From Streptomyces sp. JB150 (lineage in GTDB: Bacteria; Actinomycetota; Actinomycetes; Streptomycetales; Streptomycetaceae): a DNA stretch of 64,000 nucleotides. The notes under the pieces are model-generated. The model worked only from the letters and a program-made list of their open reading frames with translations. It made no database searches and was not told the DNA's origin. Made by a program: the position numbers and the translations under genes. Positions 50,941 to 60,774 of the stretch are shown here, in pieces; position 1 is the stretch's first letter; each line of letters starts with the position of its first letter. The stretch covers positions 857,280 to 921,279 of the forward strand of contig NZ_CP049780.1 in assembly GCF_011193355.1 (NCBI RefSeq). Reading direction: 5' to 3'.

Positions 50941-52560
50941 TCACGGCTTCGGCGTGGCGTGCGGCTCGCAGGTCACGTCCTCGGCGTCCAGCTCGCCGGT
51001 GAGCAGGTAGGCGTCCACCCGCTGGTTGACGCAGGGGTTGACCAGCCCGGTCACGCCGTGGGAGCCGGCGTCCTTCTCGGTGATCAGGCGGGAGCCCTTG
51101 AAGCGCTGGTGCAGTTCGAGGGCGCCGCCGTACGGGGTGGCCGCGTCGCGCTCGGCCTGGACGATGAGCACCGGCGGCAGGCCCTTGCGGGTCTTCACGT
51201 CCACCGGGGTGTGCTGCTTGGCCGGCCAGGTGGCGCAGGGCAGGTTCATCCAGGCGTTGGACCAGGTGAGGAAGGGGTAGTCGCGGTGCAGCCGGGTGTT
51301 GTCCCGGTCCCAGCGCTCCCAGCTGGTGGGCCACTTGGCGTCGGCGCACTCGACGGCGGTGTACACGGCGTTGCCGTTCTCGGCGGCGGCGTTGCCCGCG
51401 GTGTCGGACAGGTCCGGGGCGGCGGCGTCGACGAGGGCCTGGTGGTCACCGGCGACGTACTCGCTGAACACGGTCGCCACCGAGACCCACGCGGAGTCGT
51501 AGTACGGGGCGCTCTGGAAGAAGCCGATCAGCTCGGCGGGGCCGACGACCCCGCCGATGGGATTCTTCTTGGCGTCGGCGCGCAGCTGGAGCCACTTGGC
51601 CTGGACCTCGGCGCGGGTGGTGCCGAGGTGGAAGGTGGCGTCGTTCTTCGCGACCCAGTCCTGCCAGTCCCGCCAGCGCGTCTCGAACGCGACGTCCTGG
51701 TCCAGGTTGGCCTGGTACCAGATCTTCTCGCGGGAGGGGTTGACCACGCTGTCGGTGATCATGCGGCGGACGTGGCCGGGGAAGAGGGTGCCGTAGACGG
51801 CGCCGAGGTAGGTGCCGTAGGAGACGCCGAGGAAGTTGAGCTTCTTCTCACCGAGCGCGGCGCGGATGACGTCGAGGTCGCGCGCGGTGTTCGGGGTCGT
51901 CATGTGCGGCAGCATCTCGCCGCTGCGCTCCTGGCAGCCCTCGGCGTACTCGCGGGCCAGCTTGCGCTGGGCGAGCTTGTCGGCCTCCGAGTCGGGCACC
52001 GGGTCCGCCTTGGGCGCCTTGACGAACTCCTGCGGGTCGACGCAGGAGATGGGCGTGGACTTGCCGACGCCGCGCGGGTCGAAGCCGACGAAGTCGTAGG
52101 CCTTGGCCACGTTCTGCCACACCGGGGCCTTGGTGGTGACCCGGCGCGGGAAGCGCAGACCGGAGCCGCCGGGGCCGCCCGGGTTGTAGACGAGGGCGCC
52201 CTGCCGCTCGGCCCGGGTGCCGGTGTTGCCGACGCGGTCGACGGCCAGCTTGATCTGCTTGCCGTACGGCTTGGCGTAGTCGAGGGGCACGGTGACCCAG
52301 CCGCACTGGATCGGCTTCTCCAGCCCCCAGTCCGCCGGGCAGTCCTGCCAGTCGATCCCCTGGTGCGCGGCGCGGGCCGCGGCGATCGCGACGCCGCGGG
52401 CCTCCCGGTCCCCACCGTGACGGGACTCGGTGGCGGTCGCGGCGCCCGCGTCCGCGTTCGCCGTCGGTGCCGCGACCGCCCCGGCTATCAGGGTCGCCGC
52501 GACGAGCACCCCGGCCGAACCGAGCGTCGCCGTCCGCTTCTTCGGTCTGTTGTCCCTCAA
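50941..52560 (-). CDS. secreted alpha/beta-hydrolase, tripeptidyl aminopeptidase (Tap) family
   Basis: This 539-aa exported serine hydrolase releases N-terminal peptides (Streptomyces Tap/SlpD group). The signal peptide has a basic start (RPKKRTATLG) and hydrophobic core VLVAATLIAGAVAAP. NPGGPGGSG is the oxyanion-type loop, GVSYGTYLGAVYG holds the nucleophile Ser, and the catalytic His lies in DAGSHGVTGLVN; the C-terminal TAP-like domain has VLIVQAERDAATPYGGA. The start is read as TTG at 52560 because GGGGGAGG precedes it by 6 nt; the upstream frame has no signal sequence. Cysteines near the ends may form disulphides. Confidence 0.9.
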   Translation of the reverse strand: MRDNRPKKRTATLGSAGVLVAATLIAGAVAAPTANADAGAATATESRHGGDREARGVAIAAARAAHQGIDWQDCPADWGLEKPIQCGWVTVPLDYAKPYGKQIKLAVDRVGNTGTRAERQGALVYNPGGPGGSGLRFPRRVTTKAPVWQNVAKAYDFVGFDPRGVGKSTPISCVDPQEFVKAPKADPVPDSEADKLAQRKLAREYAEGCQERSGEMLPHMTTPNTARDLDVIRAALGEKKLNFLGVSYGTYLGAVYGTLFPGHVRRMITDSVVNPSREKIWYQANLDQDVAFETRWRDWQDWVAKNDATFHLGTTRAEVQAKWLQLRADAKKNPIGGVVGPAELIGFFQSAPYYDSAWVSVATVFSEYVAGDHQALVDAAAPDLSDTAGNAAAENGNAVYTAVECADAKWPTSWERWDRDNTRLHRDYPFLTWSNAWMNLPCATWPAKQHTPVDVKTRKGLPPVLIVQAERDAATPYGGALELHQRFKGSRLITEKDAGSHGVTGLVNPCVNQRVDAYLLTGELDAEDVTCEPHATPKP

Positions 52561-52701
52561 GTGGGGCCTCCCCCTGCGTGGTTCGCTGGACAAGGGGAGA
52601 TCCTGGCCTCTGCCGGGCCACAGGGAACAGGGGTGGCCGGGCTTCTTTGCCAATCCGATAACCGGATAAGCCGATCCCGCTGAGCGGCCGTCCGGCCGTC
52701 G

Positions 52702-53462
52702 TCACCCGAGGTCCGCGCGCGCCGCCTCCAGCAGCCGGCGCAGCCGCAGCGCGTCCGGGGCGACCGCGGTGACCAGGGCGGCCGGACCCGCGAGCGGCAT
52801 CAGGGCGGCACCCTCGCCGAGCAGTCGGGCCGGCACCGGACGCGCCGCGAACTCGGGCCGCACGACCACCAGTTGACCCACCGCGCGGTGCCCGCCGAGG
52901 CCGGCCGGGCCGTCCCAGCCGCCGGGCGCGCCGGGGCCGCAGGCCAGCTCCTGGTCGAGCACGGTACGTCCGGCCACCCGCAGGGTCAGCCGGCTGGTCA
53001 GCCGCCCCGGCGCCTCCCCCGCCCGCCCGAGCACCTGCTCCTCGCGCAGCACCAGCCGCCCCGCCGCCCCCACCTCGGCGCGGGTCCGCACGGTCAGGTC
53101 GCTGCCGGCGGCGCTGATCAACTGCTCGGGCAGCCAGTGCAGTTCCCCGCCGTCGGCCACGGTGAGCCGTACGTCGTAGCGGGCCCCGCCCCCGGCCTGG
53201 CCCGGCAGCGCGAGGGTGGCGGCGGCGGACCCCACCCGCAGCCGGGCGCCCTCCGCCACCTGCGCCTCGACCGTGAGGTGGTCGCCGCCCAGCGGGCCGC
53301 TCATCGCGCCCACGAGCACCACCCGGGCCTCGCCGGCCCCCGCCCGGGTCCGCCGCGGCGCCAGCGGCCCCTCCCCCGCGAGCACCGGCAGCGCCGTACC
53401 GCCCCGGCCGTCGCCGGTGGCGTGGATCCGCGCGGTGGCCCGCACACCGGCCGTGGCCGTCC

Positions 53463-53466
<4 letters not shown>
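52702..53466 (-). CDS. ureD: urease accessory protein UreD
   Basis: This 254-aa member of the UreD/UreH family forms the UreD-UreF-UreG complex that loads nickel into urease. Typical regions are [25 protein letters not shown] (core [13 protein letters not shown]), [17 protein letters not shown] and [17 protein letters not shown] at 53466 overlaps the ureG stop by 4 nt. Last gene of the urease operon. Confidence 0.88.
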
Positions 53467-54143
<677 letters not shown>

Positions 54144-54188
54144 GAGAGCCATTCCTTCTGTGGTCGAGGGTTCTCGGGTTCGAGTACC

Positions 54189-54290
54189 AGCCCGTCCGGC
54201 GTTTGAGGACGAGGCCGTCAGGCCGACAGGGAGGTCTGGGGGGGCAGAGTCCCCCAGGGTCGGGACGGGAAGGGGCGGCGGGGGCGCACC
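54189..54290. repeat. Streptomyces intergenic repeat-like element with hairpins
   Basis: The gap between ureF and ureG contains GTCCGGCGTTTGAGGACGAG, a motif I recall as scattered between genes in many Streptomyces genomes. It is followed by hairpins CTGGGGG/CCCCCAG (54236-54242 with 54251-54257) and GGGGGCGCACCCCC. It interrupts the otherwise compact urease operon and could attenuate or process the transcript. Confidence 0.55.
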
Positions 54291-54292
54291 CC

Positions 54293-54967
54293 CTAGGAGG
54301 CGAACAACCGCACGGCCCACCCCGCGTGCGCCTCCGCCCCCACCTCCAGCAACACCCCGGACGCCGCGGGCAACCCGTCGACCCCAGCCACATCCACCGC
54401 CCGCGCCGCCGCGACCGCCCCCTCCACGACGAGATCCAGCTCCGGCGCCAGCCGCGCCAGCACCCCCGTCCCGTCGAACGGATCGAGACTCAGCAGCCGC
54501 ACCGCCGCACTCACCGGCCCACCGACACTCTCGTACGCCGCGCAGTACGCCGCGTCGGCCGCCGACAGTCCCGCCGCCCGCGCCGTGACCCCGAGCACGA
54601 CGGGCTGGTGCGCGCCCTTCGGGAACGCCCGTGCCAGGGCGTCGAGTTCCTCCGACGGCCACGTCGCCCGCGCCGCCCGCGTCAACTGCCGCCCCAGCCT
54701 GCGCGCGACCGCCCGCAACGCCGGGGAGGGGGTCCGCGCGTCGGCGGCGGCGTCCAGCTCCAGTGGGTCGTGCCCCAGCGCCGCGGCGGCCGCCAGCCCC
54801 GCCGACACCAAACCCGCCGTGTGCAGCCGCCCCCGGCAGAACGCCTCCAGGCTCGCCGCCCCGGTGATCCGCCCGGCCTTGACCGCGGCCTCCGCCCCGC
54901 CGGAGTGGGCGTGCCCCCCGGCGGGAAAGCGGCCGTCGGCCAGGACGAGCAGCGCCGCGCGTCCCAT
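54293..54967 (-). CDS. ureF: urease accessory protein UreF
   Basis: This 224-aa all-helical chaperone of the UreDFG complex has the conserved N-terminal [19 protein letters not shown] and the later [17 protein letters not shown] segment. The ATG at 54967 is used; a GTG at 54973 would add two residues. It lies 10 nt after the ureC stop. The nickel chaperone gene ureE is missing from the operon, as is usual in Streptomyces. Confidence 0.92.
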   Translation of the reverse strand: MGRAALLVLADGRFPAGGHAHSGGAEAAVKAGRITGAASLEAFCRGRLHTAGLVSAGLAAAAALGHDPLELDAAADARTPSPALRAVARRLGRQLTRAARATWPSEELDALARAFPKGAHQPVVLGVTARAAGLSAADAAYCAAYESVGGPVSAAVRLLSLDPFDGTGVLARLAPELDLVVEGAVAAARAVDVAGVDGLPAASGVLLEVGAEAHAGWAVRLFAS

Positions 54968-54977
54968 CAGCACCCCA

Positions 54978-56699
54978 TCAGAAGAGGAAGTAACGCTGGG
55001 CCATGGGCAGTTCGGCGGCCGGTGTGGCCTCGGCCAACTCCCCGTCGATGTACACGGCGAAGCTGTCGGGGTCGATCCTCACGTCGGGCAGCGCGTCGTT
55101 CTCGCGCAGGTCGGCCTTGGTCACCGCGCGCGTCGACTCGATGGCGACGAACCGCTTGCCGAGCCCCAGCCGCTCCGGCAGCCCGTCCTCGACGGCGAGC
55201 GGTGCCACGAAGTTGACCGAGTTGGCGGCGGGCGCCCGCCCCATCGCGCCGTACATCGGGCGCGGCAGGATGGGCTGCGGGGTGGGGATGGAGGCGTTGG
55301 CGTCGCCCATCTGCGCGTACGCGATCTGCCCGCCCTTGAGGACGAGGAGCGGCTTCACACCGAAGAACGCCGGCTCCCACAGCACCAGGTCGGCGAGCTT
55401 GCCGCTCTCCACGGACCCGATCTCGCGGGCGAGTCCCTGCGCGAGCGCCGGGTTGATCGTGTACTTGGCGACATAGCGACGCACACGGTGGTTGTCCGCG
55501 CGCCCGTCGCCGGGGAGGGCGCCGCGCCGCCGCTTCATCACGTGCGCGGTCTGCCAGGTGCGCAGGATCACCTCCCCGATCCGGCCCATGGCCTGGGAGT
55601 CGGAGGAGATGATCGAGATGGCGCCGAGGTCGTGCAGGATGTCCTCCGCCCCGATGGTGGACGGCCGGATCCGGGACTCGGCGAACGCCAGGTCCTCGGG
55701 GACCGCCGGGTTGAGGTGGTGGCACACCATCAGCATGTCGAGGTGTTCCTCGGTGGTGTTGACGGTGAAGGGCCGCGTCGGGTTGGTGGAACTCGGCAGC
55801 ACGTGCGGCTGGGAGACGACGGTCATGATGTCCGGGGCGTGGCCGCCGCCCGCGCCCTCGGTGTGGTACGAGTGGATGCCGCGCCCGGCGATCGCCGCGA
55901 GGGTGTCGCCCACGAATCCGGCCTCGTTGAGGGTGTCCGTGTGGATGGCGACCTGGATGCCGGTCCGGTCGGCGACGGTCAGGGCGGCGTCGATGACAAC
56001 CGGGGTGGAGCCCCAGTCCTCGTGCAGCTTCAGTCCGAGGGCGCCGCCGCGGATCTGGGAGAGCATCGCCTCGTGGGAGACGGTGTTGCCCTTGCCGAGG
56101 AAGCCGATGTTGAGCGGGTACTGCTCCATCGCCTCGAACATCCGGGCGAGATGCCAGGGTCCGGGGGTGACGGTGGTGGCCTTGGAGCCCTCGGCCGGCC
56201 CGGTGCCGCCGCCGACCAGGGTGGTCACGCCGGAGGCCAGGGCCTCGTCGGCGATCTGCGGGCAGATGAAGTGGACGTGCGCGTCGACGGCACCGGCGGT
56301 GACGATCCGTCCGTTGCCCGCGATGACCTCGGTCTCCGGGCCGATGACCAGCTCGGGGTGGACCCCGTCCATGGTGTCGGGGTTGCCCGCCTTGCCGATG
56401 CCGGTGATCCGGCCGTCGCGGATGCCGATGTCGGCCTTGACGATGCCCCAGTGGTCCACGATCACGGCACCGGTGACGACGGTGTCCGGCGTGCCCTCGG
56501 CCCGGGTGGCCCGGGACTGGCCCATGGACTCCCGGATGACCTTGCCGCCGCCGAACACCGCCTCGTCGCCGGAGCGTCCTGGCCCGCCGGAGCGGTCCTC
56601 CTCGATCTCGATCAGCAGATCGGTGTCGGCGAGCCGGATGCGGTCGCCGGTGGTCGGGCCGAACAGATCGGCGTACGCGGCGCGCGAGATCTCAGGCAT
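54978..56699 (-). CDS. ureC: urease alpha subunit UreC
   Basis: This 573-aa catalytic subunit hydrolyses urea at a di-nickel centre. Active-site elements are all present: HVHFICPQ (two His), the carbamylated Lys in [18 protein letters not shown], the flap His in MVCHHLNP and SDSQAMGR with the nickel Asp. ATG at 56699 is fixed by GGAGGT 7 nt upstream and overlaps ureB by 8 nt; a GTG at 56708 is an alternative. Full length compared with ~570 aa in the family. Confidence 0.97.
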   Translation of the reverse strand: MPEISRAAYADLFGPTTGDRIRLADTDLLIEIEEDRSGGPGRSGDEAVFGGGKVIRESMGQSRATRAEGTPDTVVTGAVIVDHWGIVKADIGIRDGRITGIGKAGNPDTMDGVHPELVIGPETEVIAGNGRIVTAGAVDAHVHFICPQIADEALASGVTTLVGGGTGPAEGSKATTVTPGPWHLARMFEAMEQYPLNIGFLGKGNTVSHEAMLSQIRGGALGLKLHEDWGSTPVVIDAALTVADRTGIQVAIHTDTLNEAGFVGDTLAAIAGRGIHSYHTEGAGGGHAPDIMTVVSQPHVLPSSTNPTRPFTVNTTEEHLDMLMVCHHLNPAVPEDLAFAESRIRPSTIGAEDILHDLGAISIISSDSQAMGRIGEVILRTWQTAHVMKRRRGALPGDGRADNHRVRRYVAKYTINPALAQGLAREIGSVESGKLADLVLWEPAFFGVKPLLVLKGGQIAYAQMGDANASIPTPQPILPRPMYGAMGRAPAANSVNFVAPLAVEDGLPERLGLGKRFVAIESTRAVTKADLRENDALPDVRIDPDSFAVYIDGELAEATPAAELPMAQRYFLF

Positions 56700-57003
56700 C
56701 GAGGGCACCTCCGGTCTCCCCGCGCAGCCCCGGCACGATCCGGGCGCCGGTCAGTGGGACGAGTTCGACGTCGACGGGGATGCCGGGCTCGAACCGCACG
56801 GCGGTGCCGGCGGCGACGTTCAGCCGCTTGCCACGCGCGGCGGCACGGTCGAACTCCAGGCCGGGGTTGGCCTCGGCGAAGTGGTAGTGGGAGCCGACCT
56901 GGACGGGCCGGTCGGCGGCGTTGAGGACGGTCAGCCGGGTGACCTCGCGGCCCTCGTTGTACACGACCGGGCCGTCGGCGAAGAGGATCTCTCCGGGAAT
57001 CAT
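56692..57003 (-). CDS. ureB: urease beta subunit UreB
   Basis: This 103-aa structural subunit has [37 protein letters not shown] (core [10 protein letters not shown]) and GTAVRFEPG typical of UreB. It lies between ureA (10-nt gap) and ureC (8-nt overlap), so expression of the three subunits is coupled. Confidence 0.96.
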   Translation of the reverse strand: MIPGEILFADGPVVYNEGREVTRLTVLNAADRPVQVGSHYHFAEANPGLEFDRAAARGKRLNVAAGTAVRFEPGIPVDVELVPLTGARIVPGLRGETGGALDA

Positions 57004-57013
57004 CGAGGCCCCT

Positions 57014-57316
57014 TCAGACGATCGGGTCGTGGACGGTGACGAGCTTGGTGCCGTCCGGGAAGGTCGCCTCGACCTGCACGTCGTGGATCATCTCGGGCAC
57101 GCCCTCCATGACGTCGTCCCGGGTGAGCACCGTGCGTCCGGAGGCCATGAGTTCGGCGACGGTACGGCCGTCCCGCGCGCCTTCGAGGATGTGCGAGGTG
57201 ATGAGGGCGACCGCCTCGGGATGGTTCAGCCGCAGGCCGCGGGCGCGCCGCTTTTCGGCGACGTCGGCCGCCACATGGATCAGCAGCCTTTCCTGTTCGT
57301 GCGGGGTCAGTTGCAC
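57014..57316 (-). CDS. ureA: urease gamma subunit UreA
   Basis: This 100-aa structural subunit has [36 protein letters not shown] and [26 protein letters not shown] (core [10 protein letters not shown]). The GTG start gives the usual family N-terminus and follows GGAGGTGAGG; the frame extends upstream without homology. It is first gene of the urease operon. I looked for GlnR boxes upstream and saw only partial matches. Confidence 0.95.
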   Translation of the reverse strand: MQLTPHEQERLLIHVAADVAEKRRARGLRLNHPEAVALITSHILEGARDGRTVAELMASGRTVLTRDDVMEGVPEMIHDVQVEATFPDGTKLVTVHDPIV

Positions 57317-57534
57317 GTCCCACCTCACCTCCTCGCTCCGGGCCGTGCGGGGCCCGGTTGCCGCCGCCACCGCGACAGGGGACAGGTGTAACACACAGAC
57401 AGAAGGCGCGAATCGGCGCGATCGGGAAAGAAATACCCCTGGTGGCGTGGAGGGGCAGGCTAGTGCGCCGGAGTTTCAACGACGTTAACCGGACCTTGGT
57501 CACCTCATGACCCGGCGCTGGTCTCCCCCATACA

Positions 57535-57585
57535 CATCAGCGCCGCATACTCATCAGCGCCCCATGCTCATCAGCGCCCGCAGCC
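57535..57585. repeat. 17-bp tandem repeat spanning the TetR stop
   Basis: CATCAGCGC with a 17-bp period begins at 57535, 57552 and 57569. On the minus strand these form the last codons (ALMSMGR), the stop TGA (57554-57556) and the sequence just past it. Confidence 0.75.
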
Positions 57586-58168
57586 CGTTGCGGAGCACCT
57601 CCACGGGCACCGGCCCGAACAGCGACTGCTGGACGATGAACCCCTGCACGGTGGAGATCATCGTGCGGGCGACGTCGTCCGCGGGCACGTCGGCCCGCAT
57701 CATCCCGCTCTCCTGATAGGCCTCGACGACCTTGGTCCAGGCGGCGCGCACCGCGGCGTACCCCTCGTCGAGCACGGCCGCCAGCCGCTCGTTGCGCACG
57801 GTCTCCGTCCAGACCTGCACGACCAGCCGCGCGAAGGCCGGCTCGCCGTCGGCCGTGACGTAGGCGCGGGACTCCAGGGTGCGGCCGAGGACGGAGGCGA
57901 CCAGCTCGTCGGGGGGCGGCGGCGGGCTCTGCCGGGCGGCCTCCTCGAAGGCGGTACGGACCTCCCCCATCACCTCGGCGACGATCGCGCCGATCAGTTC
58001 GTCCTTGCCGCTGAAGTAGCGGTAGACGGCCCCCGCGGACAGGTCGACCTCCTTCAGCACGTCCTGCATCGAGGTGGCGTGGAAGCCGTTGCGGGCGAAG
58101 CAGAGCGCGGCGCCGTCGAGGATCTGGCGGCGGCGGGCGTCGAGGTGTTCCTGGGAAACGCGGGCCAT
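57554..58168 (-). CDS. TetR family regulator
   Basis: This 204-aa repressor has the HTH in ILDGAALCFARNGFHATSMQDV and LSAGAVYRYFSGKDELI (residues ~15-60) and a TetR_C-like ligand domain. ATG at 58168 is just before the HTH. It faces a membrane protein gene across 105 bp that contain two copies of an AACGAACG motif, so it likely represses itself and that gene. The C-terminus and stop lie in a short tandem repeat. Effector unknown. Confidence 0.92.
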   Translation of the reverse strand: MARVSQEHLDARRRQILDGAALCFARNGFHATSMQDVLKEVDLSAGAVYRYFSGKDELIGAIVAEVMGEVRTAFEEAARQSPPPPPDELVASVLGRTLESRAYVTADGEPAFARLVVQVWTETVRNERLAAVLDEGYAAVRAAWTKVVEAYQESGMMRADVPADDVARTMISTVQGFIVQQSLFGPVPVEVLRNGLRALMSMGR

Positions 58169-58183
58169 GGTCCACAACCTAAA

Positions 58184-58251
58184 ACGAACGTTCATTCTTG
58201 ACAAGGCGCCGCCCCGGCGCGACGGTGGGAGAGAGAAAAACGAACGATCCT
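58184..58251. promoter_or_regulatory. divergent promoter region with TetR operator candidates
   Basis: AACGAACGTTCATT (58183-58196) contains the perfect palindrome GAACGTTC. AACGAACGATCCTT (from 58239) is a second, less symmetric copy. TTGACA at 58198-58203 is a good -35 for the plus-strand gene. The sites lie between the TetR gene and the membrane protein gene. Confidence 0.6.
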
Positions 58252-58273
58252 TCTCCTTGACCGGGGAGCACCC

Positions 58274-59245
58274 ATGTCCGCCACCCGCAGGCCCCTCGCG
58301 GTCGCCCTCCTCGTGCCACTGCTGGCCGCTCTCGCCCTGTGGGCCTTCGCCTGGCCCGCCGCCCGCACGGCGCCGCGCGACCTGCCGCTGGGCGTCGCCG
58401 GCCCGGCCGCCGCGGCCGCCCAGGCCGAACAGCGCCTGTCGCGGCACGAGGGAGCCTTCGAGATCCACCGTTACGCCGACGAGGCCGCCGCCCGCGCCGC
58501 CGTCGAGGGCCGCACGGTCTACGGCGCGCTCGTCGTCACCGAGCGAGGTCCCCGGCTGCTCACCGCCTCCGCGGCGAGCCCGATGGTGGCCCAGTTGCTG
58601 CGGGAGGCGGTGGCCGGGGGCACCGAGGTGCCGGTGACCGACGTGGTGGCCGCTCCCGAGGACGACCCGCGCGGCGCGGCGTTCGGCGCGAGCCTGCTGC
58701 CGCTCACCCTGGCCGGGATCGCGGCCGGTTCCGCGGTGACCCTGCTGGGGCTGCGGGGCGTGCGCGCGGTGGCCGTACTCGTCGCCGCCTCGGCTCTCGT
58801 CGGCGTCACCGCGGCCGCGATCACGCACAGCTGGCTGGGGGCCCTCACCGGCGACTGGTGGGCGGAGGCCGGGGCGCTCGGCCTGACCTCGCTGGCGGTC
58901 GCGGGCGCGGTCGCCGGGCTCGCCGCCCTGCTGGGCAACGCCGGGATCGCCCTGGGCGCCGCCGTGATGATGCTGCTCGGCAACCCGTTCTCCGGCGCCT
59001 CCGCGGCGCCGCGGCTGCTGCCGGAGCCGGCCGGGACGATCGGCCAGTGGCTGCCGCCGGGCGCCGGGGCGTCCCTGCTGCGCTCGGTGTCGTACTTCGA
59101 CGGCGCGGCGGCGGCCGGCCCCGCCCTCACCCTGACCTGGTGGGCACTGCTGGGCCTCGGGGCGGTGCTGCTCGGCCCGGCGCTGAGGTCCCGTACGACG
59201 GGAGCCGCACCGGCGCCCGAACGGGAACCCGCCCTCACCGGCTGA
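58274..59245 (+). CDS. ABC-2/YhgE-like membrane protein under TetR control
   Basis: This 323-aa protein has an N-terminal transmembrane helix (LAVALLVPLLAALALWAFAW), an extracytoplasmic domain of about 110 residues (RYADEAAARAAVEGRTVYGALVV, as in YhgE/Pip and ABC-2 permease-like proteins; core GRTVYGALVV) and five or so further helices. This layout fits an exporter component or an unpaired ABC-2-type permease; no ATPase gene is adjacent. The C-terminal PALTG codons and stop are in a duplicated 21-bp segment. It lies divergent from the TetR gene that probably controls it. Confidence 0.75.
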   Translation: MSATRRPLAVALLVPLLAALALWAFAWPAARTAPRDLPLGVAGPAAAAAQAEQRLSRHEGAFEIHRYADEAAARAAVEGRTVYGALVVTERGPRLLTASAASPMVAQLLREAVAGGTEVPVTDVVAAPEDDPRGAAFGASLLPLTLAGIAAGSAVTLLGLRGVRAVAVLVAASALVGVTAAAITHSWLGALTGDWWAEAGALGLTSLAVAGAVAGLAALLGNAGIALGAAVMMLLGNPFSGASAAPRLLPEPAGTIGQWLPPGAGASLLRSVSYFDGAAAAGPALTLTWWALLGLGAVLLGPALRSRTTGAAPAPEREPALTG

Positions 59246-59277
59246 ACACCGCCCCGGCCCTCACCGGCTGAGCACCG
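59231..59277. repeat. 21-bp direct repeat spanning a stop codon
   Basis: GCCCTCACCGGCTGAACACCG (59231-59251) recurs with one change at 59257-59277, a 26-bp period. The first copy contains the stop codon of the membrane protein gene. Confidence 0.75.
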
Positions 59278-59362
59278 GCAGCCACCCACCGGGCCGCCGC
59301 CGGCAGCGCGCGCCGGCGCCGTCCATCGACCGCGCACCGGCCGACCGGGCCGGCAACGACCG

Positions 59363-59400
59363 ACCGTGCGTCCCCGCAGTAGCGGACGGGGACGCACGGT
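59363..59400. terminator. bidirectional hairpin terminator
   Basis: A 14-bp stem, ACCGTGCGTCCCCG (59363-59376) with CGGGGACGCACGGT (59387-59400), and a 10-nt loop, then CTTCGCGTCT. It lies between the convergent membrane protein and antitoxin-like genes. Confidence 0.8.
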
Positions 59401-59458
59401 CTTCGCGTCTCCCTCGCCGCACCACCGCTCGGCAGTCCGCCACTCGGCCACTCGGCCA

Positions 59459-59737
59459 CTACGAGGGATTCGGCCCCCGGTGTTCCGCCGCGATGCCGAA
59501 CCGCTGCCGTTCGCCCGCAGCGGACGCGACCTCGCGGACCCGGGACACGGAGCTGATCACCTGCTCCTCCTCCGCCTCCGGCGCCTCCTCGAGTCGCCGC
59601 AGGTCAGCGGCGGAGACAAGGGCGACGAGGGGCTTGCCGTGACGGGTCACGACGACGCGCTCACCGCCGTAGACCACGCGGTTGATCAGGTCGGCGAGCT
59701 CAGCCCTGGCTTGCGTCACCGGAATCTCGTAGGCCAT
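59459..59737 (-). CDS. Phd/YefM family antitoxin-like protein without a toxin neighbour
   Basis: This 92-aa protein has the Phd/YefM fold signature: [20 protein letters not shown], then [29 protein letters not shown] (core [11 protein letters not shown]). The C-terminal ~35 residues are acidic and then polar, where antitoxins bind their toxin. No YoeB, Doc or RelE-type gene follows; it converges on a terminator. Divergently lies a ClpP homologue lacking catalytic residues, with a TGTACA-containing inverted repeat between the starts. ATG 59737 is preferred over the GTG at 59746. It may act as a repressor of the divergent gene. Confidence 0.88.
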   Translation of the reverse strand: MAYEIPVTQARAELADLINRVVYGGERVVVTRHGKPLVALVSAADLRRLEEAPEAEEEQVISSVSRVREVASAAGERQRFGIAAEHRGPNPS

Positions 59738-59754
59738 GGTCTCCACATTACGTC

Positions 59755-59771
59755 ATGTACGTCCTGTACAT
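59755..59771. promoter_or_regulatory. ATGTAC-N5-GTACAT inverted repeat, YefM-type operator candidate
   Basis: Two 6-bp arms 5 nt apart; the right arm contains TGTACA (59765-59770), the core motif of the characterised E. coli YefM-YoeB operator. It is 17 nt from the antitoxin start and 39 nt before the ClpP-like start, so it could control both. Confidence 0.65.
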
Positions 59772-59810
59772 TTTTTACAGAGACAGCTCCGTCGCGAGGA
59801 GGCGTCCACC

Positions 59811-60458
59811 ATGGCCCGAGAGCCCGTCCCGCCGTCCGCCCGTCACGTCCTGCCCGAGTTCACCGAGCGCACGGGCTTCGGCCACCGCACCACGGATCCG
59901 TACACGAAGCTGCTGGAGGAGCGGATCGTCTTCCTGGGCACACCGGTCGACGACACGTCGGTGAACGACGTGATGGCCCAGTTCATGCATCTGGAGTACC
60001 AGGCGCCGGACCGGGACATCTCGCTGTACATCAACTCCCCCGGCGGCTCGTTCACCGCCATGTCGGCGCTCTACGACACGATCCGGTACGTGAGCTGCGA
60101 CGTGGAGACGGTCTGCCTCGGCCAGGCCGGCGCCTGCGCCGCGGTGCTGCTCGCCGCCGGCACGCCGGGCAAGCGATACGCCCTGCCCGGCGCCCGGATG
60201 GTGCTCCGTCAGCCGGCGCTGCCCGAGCCGGTGCGGGGGCAGGCCGGTGATCTCGTGATCCAGGCTGAGGAGTTGGCCCGCGTCCGGTCCCGCCTGGAGG
60301 AGATGCTGGTACGGCACACCGGGCGCAGCCGGGAGCGGGTGAGCGCCGATCTCGAGCGGGACACGGTCCTCACCGCCCGCGAGGCGCTGGAGTACGGCCT
60401 GATCGACCGCGTCGTCACCGGCCGCAGGGCGCCGGGCGGCGTGCCCGGCGGGAGGTGA
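59811..60458 (+). CDS. clpP: ClpP-like protein lacking the catalytic Ser and His
   Basis: This 215-aa ClpP-fold protein has the conserved [33 protein letters not shown] and [10 protein letters not shown]. The active site is altered: the usual GQAASMGA is GQAGACAA (nucleophile Ser replaced by Ala), and the MIHQP His is Arg (VLRQP). The Asp of the triad is still present in ERDTVL. It resembles the inactive ClpR subunits of plants and cyanobacteria, so it may be a structural or regulatory ring. The ATG follows GAGGAGG. A 102-aa gene follows 7 nt downstream. Confidence 0.9.
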   Translation: MAREPVPPSARHVLPEFTERTGFGHRTTDPYTKLLEERIVFLGTPVDDTSVNDVMAQFMHLEYQAPDRDISLYINSPGGSFTAMSALYDTIRYVSCDVETVCLGQAGACAAVLLAAGTPGKRYALPGARMVLRQPALPEPVRGQAGDLVIQAEELARVRSRLEEMLVRHTGRSRERVSADLERDTVLTAREALEYGLIDRVVTGRRAPGGVPGGR

Positions 60459-60465
60459 GCCGCCG

Positions 60466-60774
60466 ATGCTGCCGCCCGAACTGCCGCCGCTGCCCGCGCT
60501 GACCCGCGCCGAGGGCGAGCTGATCGACCGTTACCTGGAGGTGGTGGACCTGCTCGGCCGGATCAACCCCGGCCGCCACGGTCACACGTACGGCGGACTG
60601 CGGGCCGCTCAGGCGCTGGTGAGCAGGGCCGTCGCCCTGCGCGACGCGCTGGCGCTGATGCACCAGCGAGGCGAGACGGAGCTGCACGCGCCGACGCTCG
60701 CGCGGGCGCTGCGCGTGCTCGACGGCGAACGCCGTGCGGCGCGCGTCACCCTTCCGCCGCGCTCCGACAGTTGA
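60466..60774 (+). CDS. hypothetical 102-aa helical protein after the ClpP-like gene
   Basis: The gene starts 7 nt after the ClpP-like stop and is surely co-transcribed. The protein is rich in Leu, Ala and Arg, mostly helical (LIDRYLEVVDLLGRINPG, AQALVSRAVALRDALAL, LARALRVLDGERRAARV) with a proline-rich N-terminus (LPPELPPLP). No known domain recognised and no resemblance to RelE, YoeB, Doc or PIN toxins. It might be an adaptor or partner of the pseudo-ClpP. Confidence 0.7.
   Translation: MLPPELPPLPALTRAEGELIDRYLEVVDLLGRINPGRHGHTYGGLRAAQALVSRAVALRDALALMHQRGETELHAPTLARALRVLDGERRAARVTLPPRSDS

Noticed and set aside
57317..57553. GlnR box upstream of ureA
   Set aside because: I looked for GTnAC-N6-GAAAC pairs. 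GTAAC at 57388 and GTTAAC at 57484 lack a proper second half at the right spacing.
60466..60774. Toxin partner for the YefM-like antitoxin
   Set aside because: It lies on the other strand, downstream of the ClpP-like gene, and has no RelE/YoeB, Doc or PIN motif. Kept only as a hypothetical partner.
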